Below, in pieces: positions 9,550 through 18,491 of a DNA stretch of 39,957 nt. Positions within the stretch are counted from its first letter, which is position 1. Each line of letters starts with the position of its first letter. Source of the stretch: Lysobacteraceae bacterium. GTDB taxonomy: Bacteria; Pseudomonadota; Gammaproteobacteria; Xanthomonadales; Xanthomonadaceae. The translations under genes were made by a program, and so were the position numbers. The stretch covers positions 1 through 39,957 of the forward strand of contig JAISFF010000051.1 of the NCBI GenBank assembly GCA_031263725.1. Reading direction: 5' to 3'. The notes under the pieces are model-generated. The model had not been told where the DNA came from and made no database searches. It saw only the letters and a program-made list of their open reading frames with translations.

Positions 9550-10631
9550 CCCCGACACTGCGCCGCAAACTGCAAGCGCTGGCCGAACGCCGCGAGGAGC
9601 TGGCGCATCTGTTGGCCGATCCCGATGTCGTCGCCGACAACGAACGCTTCCGCAACTATTCGCGCGAGTTCTCCCAGCTCGAACCCATCGCGGCCGCACT
9701 GGCCGAAGAGACCCGTGCCAAGGCCGACCTGGCCGCCGCTGAGGCGATGCGCGACGATCCCGAACTGCGCGAACTGGCGGAAGAGGAAATCGACGCCGCC
9801 CAGGCCCGGATCTCGGAACTGGAGCAAGCGCTTGCACTGCTGCTGATTCCCAAGGACGCGCGCGATGACGGCAATCTGTTCCTGGAGGTCCGCGCGGGCA
9901 CCGGCGGCGGCGAGGCCGCGATCTTCGCGGGCGACCTGTTCCGCATGTATGCCCGTTACGCCGAGCAACGCGGCTGGAAGGTCGAGATCGAGTCGGACAA
10001 TCCGGGCGAACACGGCGGCTACAAGGAAATCGTCGCCCGCATCGTCGGTCGCGGCGCGTACTCGCGGCTGAAATTCGAGTCCGGCACCCATCGCGTCCAG
10101 CGGGTACCGGAAACCGAGTCGCAAGGACGGATCCACACCTCGGCCGCGACGGTCGCGATCATCCCCGACATCGCCGAAGTGGAAAACGTGCCGATCCATC
10201 CCACCGACCTGAAAATCGACACCTACCGTTCCTCGGGCGCGGGCGGCCAGCACGTGAACAAGACCGAATCGGCCATCCGCATCACCCATCTTCCTTCCGG
10301 GACCGTGGTCGAGTCGCAAACCGAGCGTTCCCAGCACGCCAACCGCGACAAGGCCATGAAGCGTCTGCAGGCGCAATTGCTCGACACCGAGCGCAGCAAG
10401 CAGACCGCCGCCCAGGCCGAGACGCGGCGCTTGCAGGTCGGCAGCGGCGACCGCAGCCAGCGCATCCGTACCTACAACTATCCGCAAGGCCGGATCACCG
10501 ATCACCGGGTCGAAGGCCTGACGCTCTATGACCTGCCGAACATTCTCGAAGGCTATCTGGATCCCCTGATCGACCGGCTGCTGCATGAGCACCAGGCCGA
10601 TGAACTGGCCCGGCTGAGCGATACCCCGTAA
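9546..10631 (+). CDS. prfA: Peptide chain release factor 1
   Basis: RF1 recognises UAA and UAG stops and triggers peptide release. The protein has 361 residues. The GGQ catalytic motif is at residues 233-235 within [17 protein letters not shown]. The stop-codon recognition region reads [20 protein letters not shown], with PET where E. coli RF1 has PAT. The N-terminal coiled part ([19 protein letters not shown]) and the domain-2 loop [18 protein letters not shown] are also clear. It starts inside the hemA stop codon. No methyltransferase gene (prmC) follows; instead there is a region of about 480 nt without a clear gene. Confidence 0.98.
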   Translation: MTPTLRRKLQALAERREELAHLLADPDVVADNERFRNYSREFSQLEPIAAALAEETRAKADLAAAEAMRDDPELRELAEEEIDAAQARISELEQALALLLIPKDARDDGNLFLEVRAGTGGGEAAIFAGDLFRMYARYAEQRGWKVEIESDNPGEHGGYKEIVARIVGRGAYSRLKFESGTHRVQRVPETESQGRIHTSAATVAIIPDIAEVENVPIHPTDLKIDTYRSSGAGGQHVNKTESAIRITHLPSGTVVESQTERSQHANRDKAMKRLQAQLLDTERSKQTAAQAETRRLQVGSGDRSQRIRTYNYPQGRITDHRVEGLTLYDLPNILEGYLDPLIDRLLHEHQADELARLSDTP

Positions 10632-11115
10632 GCGCTTTCCGGCTGTCGCCGGATGAATCGACCTTTCCCGGTTCAGACAGACGTATTTCGGGCCTCGATG
10701 CCCGGAATACGACCGGGAGCGTGACAGGCCACGAGCCATGGCCCGATCGAATCGGAAAGGCAACCTTATTGGCCGTGGCGCCGGCTGCCCACGCCGCCAA
10801 GGTCGATGATGACCGTGACACCTTGCGCATCGCCGCGATGTCGGTCGATGGCACCATTACCGTCACTGGTTCAAGCTGGATGTCAAGCGCGACGACGACG
10901 ATGGCAATCGTTATACGCCGGGCCTGCGCCAGGAATTCAAGGGGCCGTTCGCCGGCCCGACCCTGGCGTTCTGATCGCACTTGGCAAAATCGCCCATCGC
11001 AAGACCGACAAGAAACCGGCGCATCAAGCGCCGGTTTCTGTCGAGTCGATGTGTTTCAGAACACTGCGGTATTCAACATTCGCTCCCCGACCCGATCCGC
11101 AATGGCGCCGAATGT
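10632..11115. other. Gene-poor interval after prfA with a coding remnant
   Basis: No intact gene is visible. In plus-strand frame 1, between stops near 10807 and a TGA ending at 10974, runs a stretch that reads like the tail of a real protein (WHHYRHWFKLDVKRDDDD, then PGLRQEFKGPFAGPTLAF) without a usable start. Another frame (10721-11140) is open but has an unlike-protein composition. I interpret the piece as a decayed or frame-disrupted gene, without knowing the family. The interval ends with a strong hairpin at 11011-11039 between the convergent prfA and lpdA. Confidence 0.4.
11011..11039. terminator. Hairpin between convergent prfA and lpdA
   Basis: A perfect 12-bp inverted repeat, AGAAACCGGCGC/GCGCCGGTTTCT with loop ATCAA, extends with GAC/GTC after a one-base bulge. 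There is no T tract on the plus strand, so termination efficiency is uncertain. The position, in the gap between two converging genes, fits a shared terminator. Confidence 0.6.
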
Positions 11116-12903
11116 TCAGGACTTCTTTCGAGGCAGATAAAGATCGGTGATCGTGCCGTCGAAAATCTCGGCCGCCATGCCGACCGATTCGCTCAAGGTC
11201 GGATGCGGATGAATGGTATGGCCGATATCCTCGACCTCGCAGCCCATTTCGATCGCCAAAGCGATTTCCGCGATCAGTTCGCCGGCGTGCGCACCGACGA
11301 TACCGCCGCCGATGATCCGTCTGGTCGCCGCATCGAAGACCAGTTTGGTGGCCCCTTCGGTACGGCCGAGACCGATGGCGCGACCGCTGGCCGCCCACGG
11401 GAATCTGCCCACGCCGACATTCAGCCCTTTCTGCCTGGCTTCGGTCTCGGTGACGCCGACCCAGGCGATTTCCGGATCGGTATATGCGACCGAAGGCACG
11501 ACGCGGGCGATCCACTCGCGCTTTTCGCCCGCCGCGACTTCCGCCGCCAGCTTGCCTTCATGCGTGGCCTTGTGCGCCAGCATCGGCTGTCCCACGATAT
11601 CGCCGATGGCGAAGATGTGCGGCACATTGGTGCGCATCTGCTTGTCCACGGGGATGAAACCGCGTTCGGTGATCTGGACGCCCGCCTGCCCGGCACCGAG
11701 CTTGGCACCGTTGGGCGCGCGACCGACCGCGACCAGGACGCGATCGAAGGTGGCGTTCTCCGGCTGATCCGCGCCTTCGAACACGACCGTGATTCCCTGC
11801 TTCGCCGCCTTGACCCCGGTCGCCCGGGTCTGCAGATGCACGGAAACGCCTTGCTTCTTCAGACGATCGGCCAGCGGCCTGACCAGATCCTTGTCGGCGC
11901 CCGGCATCAGTTGGTCCATGAATTCGACCACCGTGACTTCACTGCCGAGCCCGCGATAGACCGTGGCCATTTCCAGGCCGATGATGCCACCACCGACGAC
12001 CAGCAGTTTCTTCGGCACATCCTGCAGCGACAGCGCATCCGTGGAATCCATGATGCGGGGATCGTCCCAGGGGAACATCGGCAATTTCACCGCCTGCGAA
12101 CCGGCGGCGATGATGCATTGCTCGAAGCGCAACAACTGCGCCACGCCAGCGGCATCGACGATTTCCATTTCGTGCGGCGAGATGAAGCGCGCCACGCCCC
12201 GCACCACCCGGACCTTGCGTTGCTTGCCCATGCCCGCCAATCCCTTGGTGAGCTGACCGACCACCGTGTCCTTGTAATCGCGAAGCTTGCCGAGATCGAT
12301 CTTCGGCTTGGCGAATTCGACACCGAAGTCACCCGCGTGAGCCGCCTGCTCGATCACATCCGCCGCATGCAGCAGCGCCTTGGAAGGAATGCAGCCGACA
12401 TTGAGGCAGACGCCGCCCAGCGTGGAGTAACGTTCGACCAGAACCGTATCCAGGCCCAGATCGGCAGCGCGAAACGCGGCGGTATAGCCGCCGGGACCGG
12501 CGCCCAGCACCACCAGCGCGCATTCGATATCCGCCGGCTTGCCGGTGGCGGCGCCGGGCCGGGCCCGCTGCGGTTCGAGCGGCGCGCGGATCGAGGGCGT
12601 CACCGGCGGCGCCTTCGGCGTCTCCTGGACCGGCTTGCCCGCGGCGGCGGCCACGGCATCGGTCTCCAGAATGACGACGACGCTGCCCTCGGACAGCGTG
12701 TCTCCCAGCTTGACCCTGACCTCCCTGATCACGCCCGGGACAGGCGCTGGCACTTCCATCGTCGCTTTGTCCGATTCGAGCGTCACCAGACCCTGATCCT
12801 TGCGCACCACGTCTCCGGCAGCGACCAGAATCTCGATGACCGGGACATCATGGAAGTCGCCGATATCGGGAACCTTGACTTCGACCTGTGCTGATTGCTG
12901 CAT
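11116..12903 (-). CDS. lpdA: Dihydrolipoamide dehydrogenase (E3) with N-terminal lipoyl domain
   Basis: This is the flavoprotein that re-oxidises dihydrolipoamide in the pyruvate dehydrogenase complex. The start at ATG 12903 (GGGAG 9 nt upstream) gives 595 residues, longer than a plain E3 because a lipoyl domain occupies the first 80 or so residues, with the lipoylated Lys46 in TLESDKATMEVP. After an Ala/Pro linker comes the FAD motif VVLGAGPGGYTAAFRAADLG, the redox disulfide GGVCLNVGCIPSK (Cys166 and Cys171), the NAD domain VVGGGIIGLEMATVY and the C-terminal HPHPTLSE His/Glu pair. Lipoyl-fused E3 proteins are known from several proteobacteria. The aceF gene lies upstream on the same strand, separated by a DUF2059-like gene. 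Confidence 0.96.
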   Translation of the reverse strand: MQQSAQVEVKVPDIGDFHDVPVIEILVAAGDVVRKDQGLVTLESDKATMEVPAPVPGVIREVRVKLGDTLSEGSVVVILETDAVAAAAGKPVQETPKAPPVTPSIRAPLEPQRARPGAATGKPADIECALVVLGAGPGGYTAAFRAADLGLDTVLVERYSTLGGVCLNVGCIPSKALLHAADVIEQAAHAGDFGVEFAKPKIDLGKLRDYKDTVVGQLTKGLAGMGKQRKVRVVRGVARFISPHEMEIVDAAGVAQLLRFEQCIIAAGSQAVKLPMFPWDDPRIMDSTDALSLQDVPKKLLVVGGGIIGLEMATVYRGLGSEVTVVEFMDQLMPGADKDLVRPLADRLKKQGVSVHLQTRATGVKAAKQGITVVFEGADQPENATFDRVLVAVGRAPNGAKLGAGQAGVQITERGFIPVDKQMRTNVPHIFAIGDIVGQPMLAHKATHEGKLAAEVAAGEKREWIARVVPSVAYTDPEIAWVGVTETEARQKGLNVGVGRFPWAASGRAIGLGRTEGATKLVFDAATRRIIGGGIVGAHAGELIAEIALAIEMGCEVEDIGHTIHPHPTLSESVGMAAEIFDGTITDLYLPRKKS

Positions 12904-12923
12904 GTGTTCTACTCCCGAATGAT

Positions 12924-13448
12924 TCACAACCCGCACACTGGCGGGAGTCTGTTGATTTCCGAACGGAGCCGTTCCAATCGCATGTTGAATTCAGGCTCGC
13001 AGCCGACGACGAAGACCTGCGACAGCGGGTGGTTCTTTTCGAACAGGTCCACCCGCTTTTCCAGCAGGCGCCGGCCGATGTCCGACTCGAAGAACGCTGC
13101 CAGTTCATCCAGTTCCTGCGCCGTGAATGCGCTCTCGTAGATCCGGGCAACGCTGTCGACGTAGCGATTCTGGTCCAGATACAGCGCCATCGATGCCCTG
13201 GTCTCGTTCATGAACGCATCGACCGGCCGGTGCGCTTCCGGACACTGCGCATCGGCCAGGTACGGCGCCACCGCGCGCCGCATGATCTCGATATGGCGAT
13301 CCGGACGGTCTTCGCCAAGCGCAAGTACCCGCCGCATCGCCGGCGAATCCGCCGGTACCGCCGTGGATTGCGCCTGCAGATTGCCCATCCCCGTCAGCGC
13401 CAGGGCGCAAAGGAGGATTCTCAATGTGTGGCGTTTCACTCTGGTCAT
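12924..13448 (-). CDS. Secreted DUF2059-like protein
   Basis: The 174-residue protein starts at ATG 13448 with AGGA just upstream and has a signal peptide (RILLCALALTGMGNLQAQ). The mature part ends with the helical pattern FTAQELDELAAFFESDIGRR followed by LLEKRVDLFEKNHPL, which resembles the DUF2059 family of small periplasmic proteins. It has two cysteines in the mature part, one after EIMRRAVAPYLADAQ and one in VVGCEPEF, plus one near the C-terminal end. It sits between aceF and lpdA, only 20 nt before the lpdA start, and may share their transcript. Its function is unknown. Confidence 0.8.
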   Translation of the reverse strand: MTRVKRHTLRILLCALALTGMGNLQAQSTAVPADSPAMRRVLALGEDRPDRHIEIMRRAVAPYLADAQCPEAHRPVDAFMNETRASMALYLDQNRYVDSVARIYESAFTAQELDELAAFFESDIGRRLLEKRVDLFEKNHPLSQVFVVGCEPEFNMRLERLRSEINRLPPVCGL

Positions 13449-13497
13449 GACGGTCCTATCGAACGGGCCAAGGCACGAATCCGCATTGGCCGGCGAT

Positions 13498-13521
13498 GGA
13501 CGGATCGGATGCGATCCGTCC
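13498..13521. other. Hairpin between aceF and the DUF2059-like gene
   Basis: A perfect 10-bp inverted repeat, GGACGGATCG/CGATCCGTCC with loop GATG, lies in the 182-nt gap. On the minus strand it is not followed by a T tract. It could mark the end of the aceF transcript or lie in the leader of the next gene. Confidence 0.4.
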
Positions 13522-13630
13522 CAATCTGCGCTCGCGGCCGATACCACCATCGTCGATCACGGCGCGCTGCTTACGCTGCCGTCGCCATCCCGGGTACCGT
13601 ATCCGACGCATCCGGCGACGATGCATGGCG

Positions 13631-14959
13631 CTACAGCAGTACGCGCCGCATATCGGTCAACAAGCGCGACAGGTACGTGGTGAAGCGCGCCGCCGCCGCG
13701 CCATCAATGACACGATGGTCGTAGCTCAGGGACAACGGCAACATCAAGCGCGGCTGGAATTGCTTGCCATCCCACACCGGTTGCGTCGTCGCACGCGACA
13801 CGCCCAGGATCGCGACTTCCGGCGCGTTGATGATCGGCGTGAAGCAGGTGCCGCCGATACCGCCCAGCGAACTGATCGAAAAGCATCCGCCGCTCATCTC
13901 CGCGGGACCGAGTTTGCCTTCGCGCGCCTTCCCGGCCAGCTCGCCGGTCTCCCGGGCGATCTCGATCACGCCCTTCTTGTCCACGTCGCGAATCACCGGA
14001 ACCACCAGTCCGTTCGGAGTATCCGCGGCGAAACCGAGATGGAAATATTTCTTCAGCACCAGGTTCTCGCCACCGGCATCCAGCGAAGCGTTGAACTCGG
14101 GGTACTGCTTCATCGCCGCGGCGCAAGCCTTCAGCAGGAAGGCCAGCATCGTCAATCTGATCCCGGCCTTTTCGTTCTCCTTGTTCAAGGACACGCGCAA
14201 GGCTTCCAGATCGGTGATATCCGCCAGGTCATGCTGGGTGACGTGCGGGATCATGGCCCAGTTGCGCGACAGATTGGCGCCGGAGAGCTTCTTGATCCGC
14301 GACAACGGCTGCGTTTCGATCTCGCCGAACCTGGCGAAATCCACCTTCGGCCACGGCAGCGGATTCACTCCGCCATTCGCCAAGCCCGCGATGGCGCCGC
14401 CGGTCAGGACGGATTTGACATAGCCCTGCACGTCTTCCCTGGTGATGCGGCCGCCGCGCGCGCTGCCCTTGACCTGGTTCAGATCCGCACCCAGTTCGCG
14501 CGCGAACAGGCGGACCGCGGGGCTCGCATACGGCGCCTGCTGCGGCATCACCGTTTCCGCGCCAAATTCGACCGGAGGCGTGCGCAGCGAACCCGAAACC
14601 GGAGCGGGCTCGTTCCGCGTCTTGACGGCAGGCGGTGTCTTCGCGAGTGCGGCGGCCGGCGCAGGCGTCGATGCCTTCTTCGGCGCGGCGGCGGCAGGCT
14701 TCGTCGAGCCGCTGTCCGCCTGCGCCTCGATCAGGGCGACGACCGTGCCTTCGGATACATTGTCGTTTTCCTTGACCTTGATCTCCTTGATGATCCCGCC
14801 GAACGGCGCCGGCACCTCCATCGTCGCCTTGTCCGACTCCAGCGTGACCAGGCCCTGATCCTTGCGGACGCTGTCGCCGACAACGACGAGGATCTCGATG
14901 ACGGGCACATCGTGATAATCCCCGATGTCGGGAACACATGCTTCCTTGATTTCGGCCAT
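13631..14959 (-). CDS. aceF: Pyruvate dehydrogenase E2, dihydrolipoyllysine acetyltransferase
   Basis: This is the core acetyltransferase of the pyruvate dehydrogenase complex. The 442-residue protein has one lipoyl domain (residues 1-80, Lys44 in TLESDKATMEVP), an Ala/Pro-rich linker, a peripheral-subunit-binding domain (SPAVRLFARELGADLNQVKG then GRITREDVQGY) and the catalytic domain ending with SYDHRVIDG, where His415 and Asp419 are the expected catalytic residues. A single lipoyl domain is fewer than the three of E. coli; the fused lipoyl domain on the neighbouring E3 may add to the swinging arms. No aceE gene is adjacent on either side. Confidence 0.96.
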   Translation of the reverse strand: MAEIKEACVPDIGDYHDVPVIEILVVVGDSVRKDQGLVTLESDKATMEVPAPFGGIIKEIKVKENDNVSEGTVVALIEAQADSGSTKPAAAAPKKASTPAPAAALAKTPPAVKTRNEPAPVSGSLRTPPVEFGAETVMPQQAPYASPAVRLFARELGADLNQVKGSARGGRITREDVQGYVKSVLTGGAIAGLANGGVNPLPWPKVDFARFGEIETQPLSRIKKLSGANLSRNWAMIPHVTQHDLADITDLEALRVSLNKENEKAGIRLTMLAFLLKACAAAMKQYPEFNASLDAGGENLVLKKYFHLGFAADTPNGLVVPVIRDVDKKGVIEIARETGELAGKAREGKLGPAEMSGGCFSISSLGGIGGTCFTPIINAPEVAILGVSRATTQPVWDGKQFQPRLMLPLSLSYDHRVIDGAAAARFTTYLSRLLTDMRRVLL

Positions 14960-15228
14960 TACAAAGCTCCGGACGATCTAGGTTGAAGGCGCTATTGTGT
15001 CCGTATGGATGCATCCCGCCAACCGTTTGATGCAATTCGGCCGCGTTCTGCTGACACCACGTTCACCTGAGCCCGGCAATCGCCTCGAGTCATCCATCCC
15101 TCGCCACCTGGCCGCGTTCGACAATACGCAGACGTAGGGTTCCCGCTGCCTTCACTTGCCATCGCGGTGTGCGACAACGCACGCAAGCCAAGCCTTGCGC
15201 GGGCAGGCATACGCTTCCATCCGGTCGC

Positions 15229-15762
15229 TCACGGCTCTCTCAGCGCCGCCCACGCCGTCCACAGCCGTTCCATTCCGAACGACGCATTGGCCGGACTGGT
15301 CGATGGCATCACCTGGCAATCGATCCTCGCGAGCCGGGTCTGCGCCGAGGATTCGCCAAGCACATGCCGACGAAACGTCTGCGCGGCCTTGGCGCCATTG
15401 AACGCGATCCGTCTCAGATCGGGCAGCGTCCGCAATCGAGCCAAGAGCGGGTTGGCCATCTCCGTCTGCGTCCGGATGGCGCTGTCCAGGCTGCCTTCGC
15501 GCTCGCAGCGATCGAGCACATCCCAAAGACCAACACGCGCATGTCGTAGAAACTGCAACCTTTCCATGTACGGCAATGCGGGATCGAAGCCGTACAGCTT
15601 GCCCAGCAAAGGCCAAAAGCGATTGCGCGGATGCGCGTAGTACTGCCCCGCCAGCAACGACGCCTCGCCCGGCATCGAGCCGAGGATCAACACGCGGCAA
15701 TCATCGCCGATCTGCGGGGCCAGCCCTTGCTTCCAGCGCCGGCTTTGCGCTGCCGTGGTCAT
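15229..15762 (-). CDS. DNA glycosylase of the UDG superfamily (hypoxanthine-DNA glycosylase type)
   Basis: The predicted role is excision of deaminated bases. From ATG 15762 the protein has 177 residues. It carries the UDG-fold first motif LILGSMPGEASL, followed by GQYYAHPRNRFWPLLG, which resembles the family-6 hypoxanthine (deoxyinosine) glycosylases, with the Asn of HPRN as a likely catalytic residue. The C-terminal PSTSPANAS matches the last UDG motif. An AGGGA sequence immediately precedes ATG 15762; a GTG at 15801 in the same frame is an alternative start adding 13 residues. Uracil versus hypoxanthine specificity cannot be fixed from sequence alone. Confidence 0.85.
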   Translation of the reverse strand: MTTAAQSRRWKQGLAPQIGDDCRVLILGSMPGEASLLAGQYYAHPRNRFWPLLGKLYGFDPALPYMERLQFLRHARVGLWDVLDRCEREGSLDSAIRTQTEMANPLLARLRTLPDLRRIAFNGAKAAQTFRRHVLGESSAQTRLARIDCQVMPSTSPANASFGMERLWTAWAALREP

Positions 15763-16110
15763 TTCCCTGGCCCGCCAACTCGGCGGAGTCTCCGCGGACA
15801 CCTGCTCACTGTCTCATTTATGATTGCGACAGGAGTCTGCCAAATTCGCGCATTTCGAGGGCCTGCACACCCATTCATTCTTCCTCCGGCATGCGGATGG
15901 ACACGGTTCCATCCTCCATGTTCAATTCGCCTGAATACCGCCCAACGCCAGTAACGGCAAGTCTTTTCATACACTGCATCACGCTCCGGAATGGTGTGTC
16001 ACGGGACCCGGCCGTCTTCGAGACGGGTATCGTTCATAAAAAAAAGGTTAATTTGTTGCACGCCCAATTACTTGGGGCCACTACAAAGACATAAGACAGG
16101 AGACTCCCTA
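15763..16110. other. Intergenic leader between the glycosylase gene and the ompW-like gene
   Basis: These 348 nt between divergent genes have no protein-like frame. An A/T-rich patch with a run of eight or more A near 16038-16046 precedes a TTGCAC box at 16056-16061, which could belong to the ompW-like promoter, but no convincing -10 partner at the usual distance was found. Confidence 0.35.
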
Positions 16111-16743
16111 ATGCGATCCACTACCCTTCTGAGCCTTGCGATCGCCTCCACCATCGCTTTCGCCCCCGCCGCCTTCGCCCAGAGCGATACGGCCTCCGGC
16201 AAGCATTTCGCAGTGGTCGGCGGCGCTTCGTTGATCGATAACAAGAGCGATCCCGCTCCGTCCCTGAAGATCGACGGCGGCCCCGCTCCGTTTGTTGCCT
16301 TCGACTACTACATCAATGACAACATTGCCATCGAAGCCTGGGTTGCCGCGGACAAGTTCGACAACCGCGTCAAGTTCAGCGGCTATGGCAATTCCGGCAC
16401 GCTGCAGCAGCGCCCGGCTTCGCTGAGCCTCAAGTACCAGCTCGGCCATGCCGACAACATCTTCCGTCCGTTCATCGGCATCGGCTACCACTATACCGAT
16501 ATCAAGAGCCGCGATCTGGCCCTGGTCAGCCGCAACGGCAACGATATCCGCGTCAAGAGCGAGCACGGCGTCGCCGGCGTTCTGGGCGTCGACATGACCA
16601 TCACCCCGACCTGGTTTGCCCGCGCCGACGTGCGGTACCTGCGTTCGCGTCCGGATGTCGAGGAAATCGGCGGCAATGCGAACCAGGGCGACCTGAAGCT
16701 CGATCCGTGGCTGTTCAACTTCGGCGTCGGCGTCCGCTTCTGA
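16111..16743 (+). CDS. ompW: OmpW-family outer-membrane protein
   Basis: This is a small 8-stranded beta-barrel of the outer membrane. From ATG 16111 (AGGAG 8 nt upstream) the 210-residue product has a signal peptide (LLSLAIASTIAFAPAAFAQ). Alternating hydrophobic/aromatic strands follow, such as VAFDYYINDNIAIEAW, FRPFIGIGYHYTDI and VAGVLGVDMTITPTWFARAD. It ends in the typical outer-membrane signature, LFNFGVGVRF with a terminal Phe. The open frame upstream to 15991 is not part of the gene. It stands alone and ends in a strong intrinsic terminator. Confidence 0.93.
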   Translation: MRSTTLLSLAIASTIAFAPAAFAQSDTASGKHFAVVGGASLIDNKSDPAPSLKIDGGPAPFVAFDYYINDNIAIEAWVAADKFDNRVKFSGYGNSGTLQQRPASLSLKYQLGHADNIFRPFIGIGYHYTDIKSRDLALVSRNGNDIRVKSEHGVAGVLGVDMTITPTWFARADVRYLRSRPDVEEIGGNANQGDLKLDPWLFNFGVGVRF

Positions 16744-16772
16744 TCCGACTGTTCGAAAGCGCTGCATTCACG

Positions 16773-16804
16773 AGAAACGGACCCGAAAGGGTCCGTTTCT
16801 TTTT
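16773..16804 (+). terminator. Intrinsic terminator of the ompW-like gene
   Basis: A perfect 12-bp stem, AGAAACGGACCC/GGGTCCGTTTCT, is closed by a GAAA tetraloop and followed immediately by TTTTG on the plus strand. It is 30 nt after the ompW-like stop and faces the convergent metQ. Confidence 0.93.
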
Positions 16805-16861
16805 GCCAGTTCCTTTCCTGACGGCCTCGCCACACTTGCGCGGACCGCGCACGAGCATGCT

Positions 16862-17665
16862 TCAGAAAGCCGGCAGCACCGCTCCCTGGTACTTTTCCAC
16901 GATGAATTTGCGGACCGCCTCGCTGGTCAACGCCGCGGCCAGTTTCCGGGTGCGCGGATCGTTCTGGTTGTCGGGACGCCCCACCAGATAGTTCACGTAT
17001 GGAGAGTCGCCATCCTCGATCACCAAGGCGTCCACGGTCGGATCCAGGCCGGCGTCAAGCGCGTAGTTGGTATTGATCATGGCCAGATCGACCTGCTCGA
17101 ACACACGCGGCAACATGGCCGCGTCGAGCTGGCGGAAACGCAGATGTTTCGGGTTTTCCACGATATCGCGTGGCGTGGCGACGGGATTGCGGCGGTCGCG
17201 CAGCTTGATGATGCCGGCCTTGTCCAGCAGCAGCAGAGCGCGCCCCAGATTGCTGGGATCGTTCGGAACGATGACTTCGCCGCCATCGGGCAACGCGGTC
17301 AGCACCTTGTGCTTGCGCGAATAGGCGCCCAGCGGCTCGATATGCACACCGACGATCCTGACCAGATGGGTGCCGTGATCGCGGTTGAATTCGTCCAGAT
17401 AGGGACCGGTCTGGAAATAGTTCAGATCCATCTGCCGCTGCGCCACCTGGCTGTTCGGCTGCACGTAATCGTTGAACTCCCGTATTTCCAGTTCCACGCC
17501 CTGCTTGGCCAGTTCGGGCTTGACGAATTCGAGGATCTCCGCATGCGGCACCACGGTGGCGGCGACCCGCAGGCGACTCCCCGTATCGGAAGGGGATTCG
17601 CTCGAACATGCGCTCAACACCAGCACGGCCGGGGCAACAACAAGGGAAAACAGCCATTTGTTCAT
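16862..17665 (-). CDS. metQ: Methionine ABC transporter substrate-binding lipoprotein
   Basis: This is the solute receptor of the MetNIQ importer, anchored outside the inner membrane. The 267 residues include a lipoprotein signal, VVAPAVLVLSAC, with Cys20 as the modified residue. The NlpA/MetQ fold is recognised by RVAATVVPHAEILEFVKPEL, EFNDYVQPNSQV, DLNYFQTGPYLDEFN, VIVPNDPSNLGRALLLL and INTNYALDAGLDP. It is the third gene of metN-metI-metQ, 133 nt after metI, a larger gap than between the first two genes. Methionine is the family substrate; related NlpA proteins can bind other amino acids or dipeptides. Confidence 0.93.
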   Translation of the reverse strand: MNKWLFSLVVAPAVLVLSACSSESPSDTGSRLRVAATVVPHAEILEFVKPELAKQGVELEIREFNDYVQPNSQVAQRQMDLNYFQTGPYLDEFNRDHGTHLVRIVGVHIEPLGAYSRKHKVLTALPDGGEVIVPNDPSNLGRALLLLDKAGIIKLRDRRNPVATPRDIVENPKHLRFRQLDAAMLPRVFEQVDLAMINTNYALDAGLDPTVDALVIEDGDSPYVNYLVGRPDNQNDPRTRKLAAALTSEAVRKFIVEKYQGAVLPAF

Positions 17666-17798
17666 TGTTTCGTTCCTGAATGTTCACGAGCCGCGTTGCC
17701 GTCATGCATGGAAAGCGACGGCGCGGCGCATACGGCGAAAGACAAGGATAAGATAAGCGCCACGGCACGATAGCGGAATCCGCGCCACTCCCGCGCTT

Positions 17799-18491
17799 CT
17801 AGCGATGATCGAAGCGGCGCGCCAGCGCGTCGCCCAGCATCTGCAGCAACTGCACGATCACCAGCAGAATCACGACAGCGGCCGCCGCGACATCCGTCTG
17901 GAACCGCTGATAGCCGTCCTTGTGTGCAAGATCCCCCAGGCCGCCGGCGCCGATCGCGCCCGCCATCGCCGTGAAACCCACCAGGACGATGGCGGTGATC
18001 GTTGCTCCCGAGATCAGGCCGGGCAAGGCTTCCGGCAACAGCACGCGCCACACCAGTTGCCATGTATTGGCGCCCATCGACTGGCTGGCCTCGATCACGC
18101 CGCGATCCACTTCCCGCAACGAGGTCTCGACCAGGCGCGCATAGAACGGCGCCGTACCGATCGTCAGCGGCAGGATGGTGCCACGCACACCGTACGTGAC
18201 GCCCATGATCCAGAGCGTGACCGGGACCAGCACGATCATCAGGATGATGAAAGGCAGCGAGCGCACCACATTCACCAGCAGCGACAGCATCTGGTACGCC
18301 GCCGGATGCAGGCGCAGCAATCGTCCCGGTCCGGTCAGATACAGGGTCACTCCCAGCACCAGCCCCGCGAGCAACGTCGTCGGCAAGGCGGCCGCCAGCA
18401 TCAGCAGAGTGTTGATGGTTTCGGCGCCGATTTCACGCCACTTGTCCGCATTCAGGTGCGAACCCCAGGTCGAAACCGCCATCAGACTCAT
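17799..18491 (-). CDS. metI: Methionine ABC transporter permease
   Basis: This is the inner-membrane subunit of MetNIQ. The ATG at 18491 overlaps the metN stop (ATGA) and gives 230 residues with about five membrane segments (for example [20 protein letters not shown] and [17 protein letters not shown]-like stretches). The binding-protein-dependent permease EAA loop reads [20 protein letters not shown], the contact site for MetN. The much longer open frame upstream lies inside metN in another frame and is shadow. Confidence 0.95.
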   Translation of the reverse strand: MSLMAVSTWGSHLNADKWREIGAETINTLLMLAAALPTTLLAGLVLGVTLYLTGPGRLLRLHPAAYQMLSLLVNVVRSLPFIILMIVLVPVTLWIMGVTYGVRGTILPLTIGTAPFYARLVETSLREVDRGVIEASQSMGANTWQLVWRVLLPEALPGLISGATITAIVLVGFTAMAGAIGAGGLGDLAHKDGYQRFQTDVAAAAVVILLVIVQLLQMLGDALARRFDHR

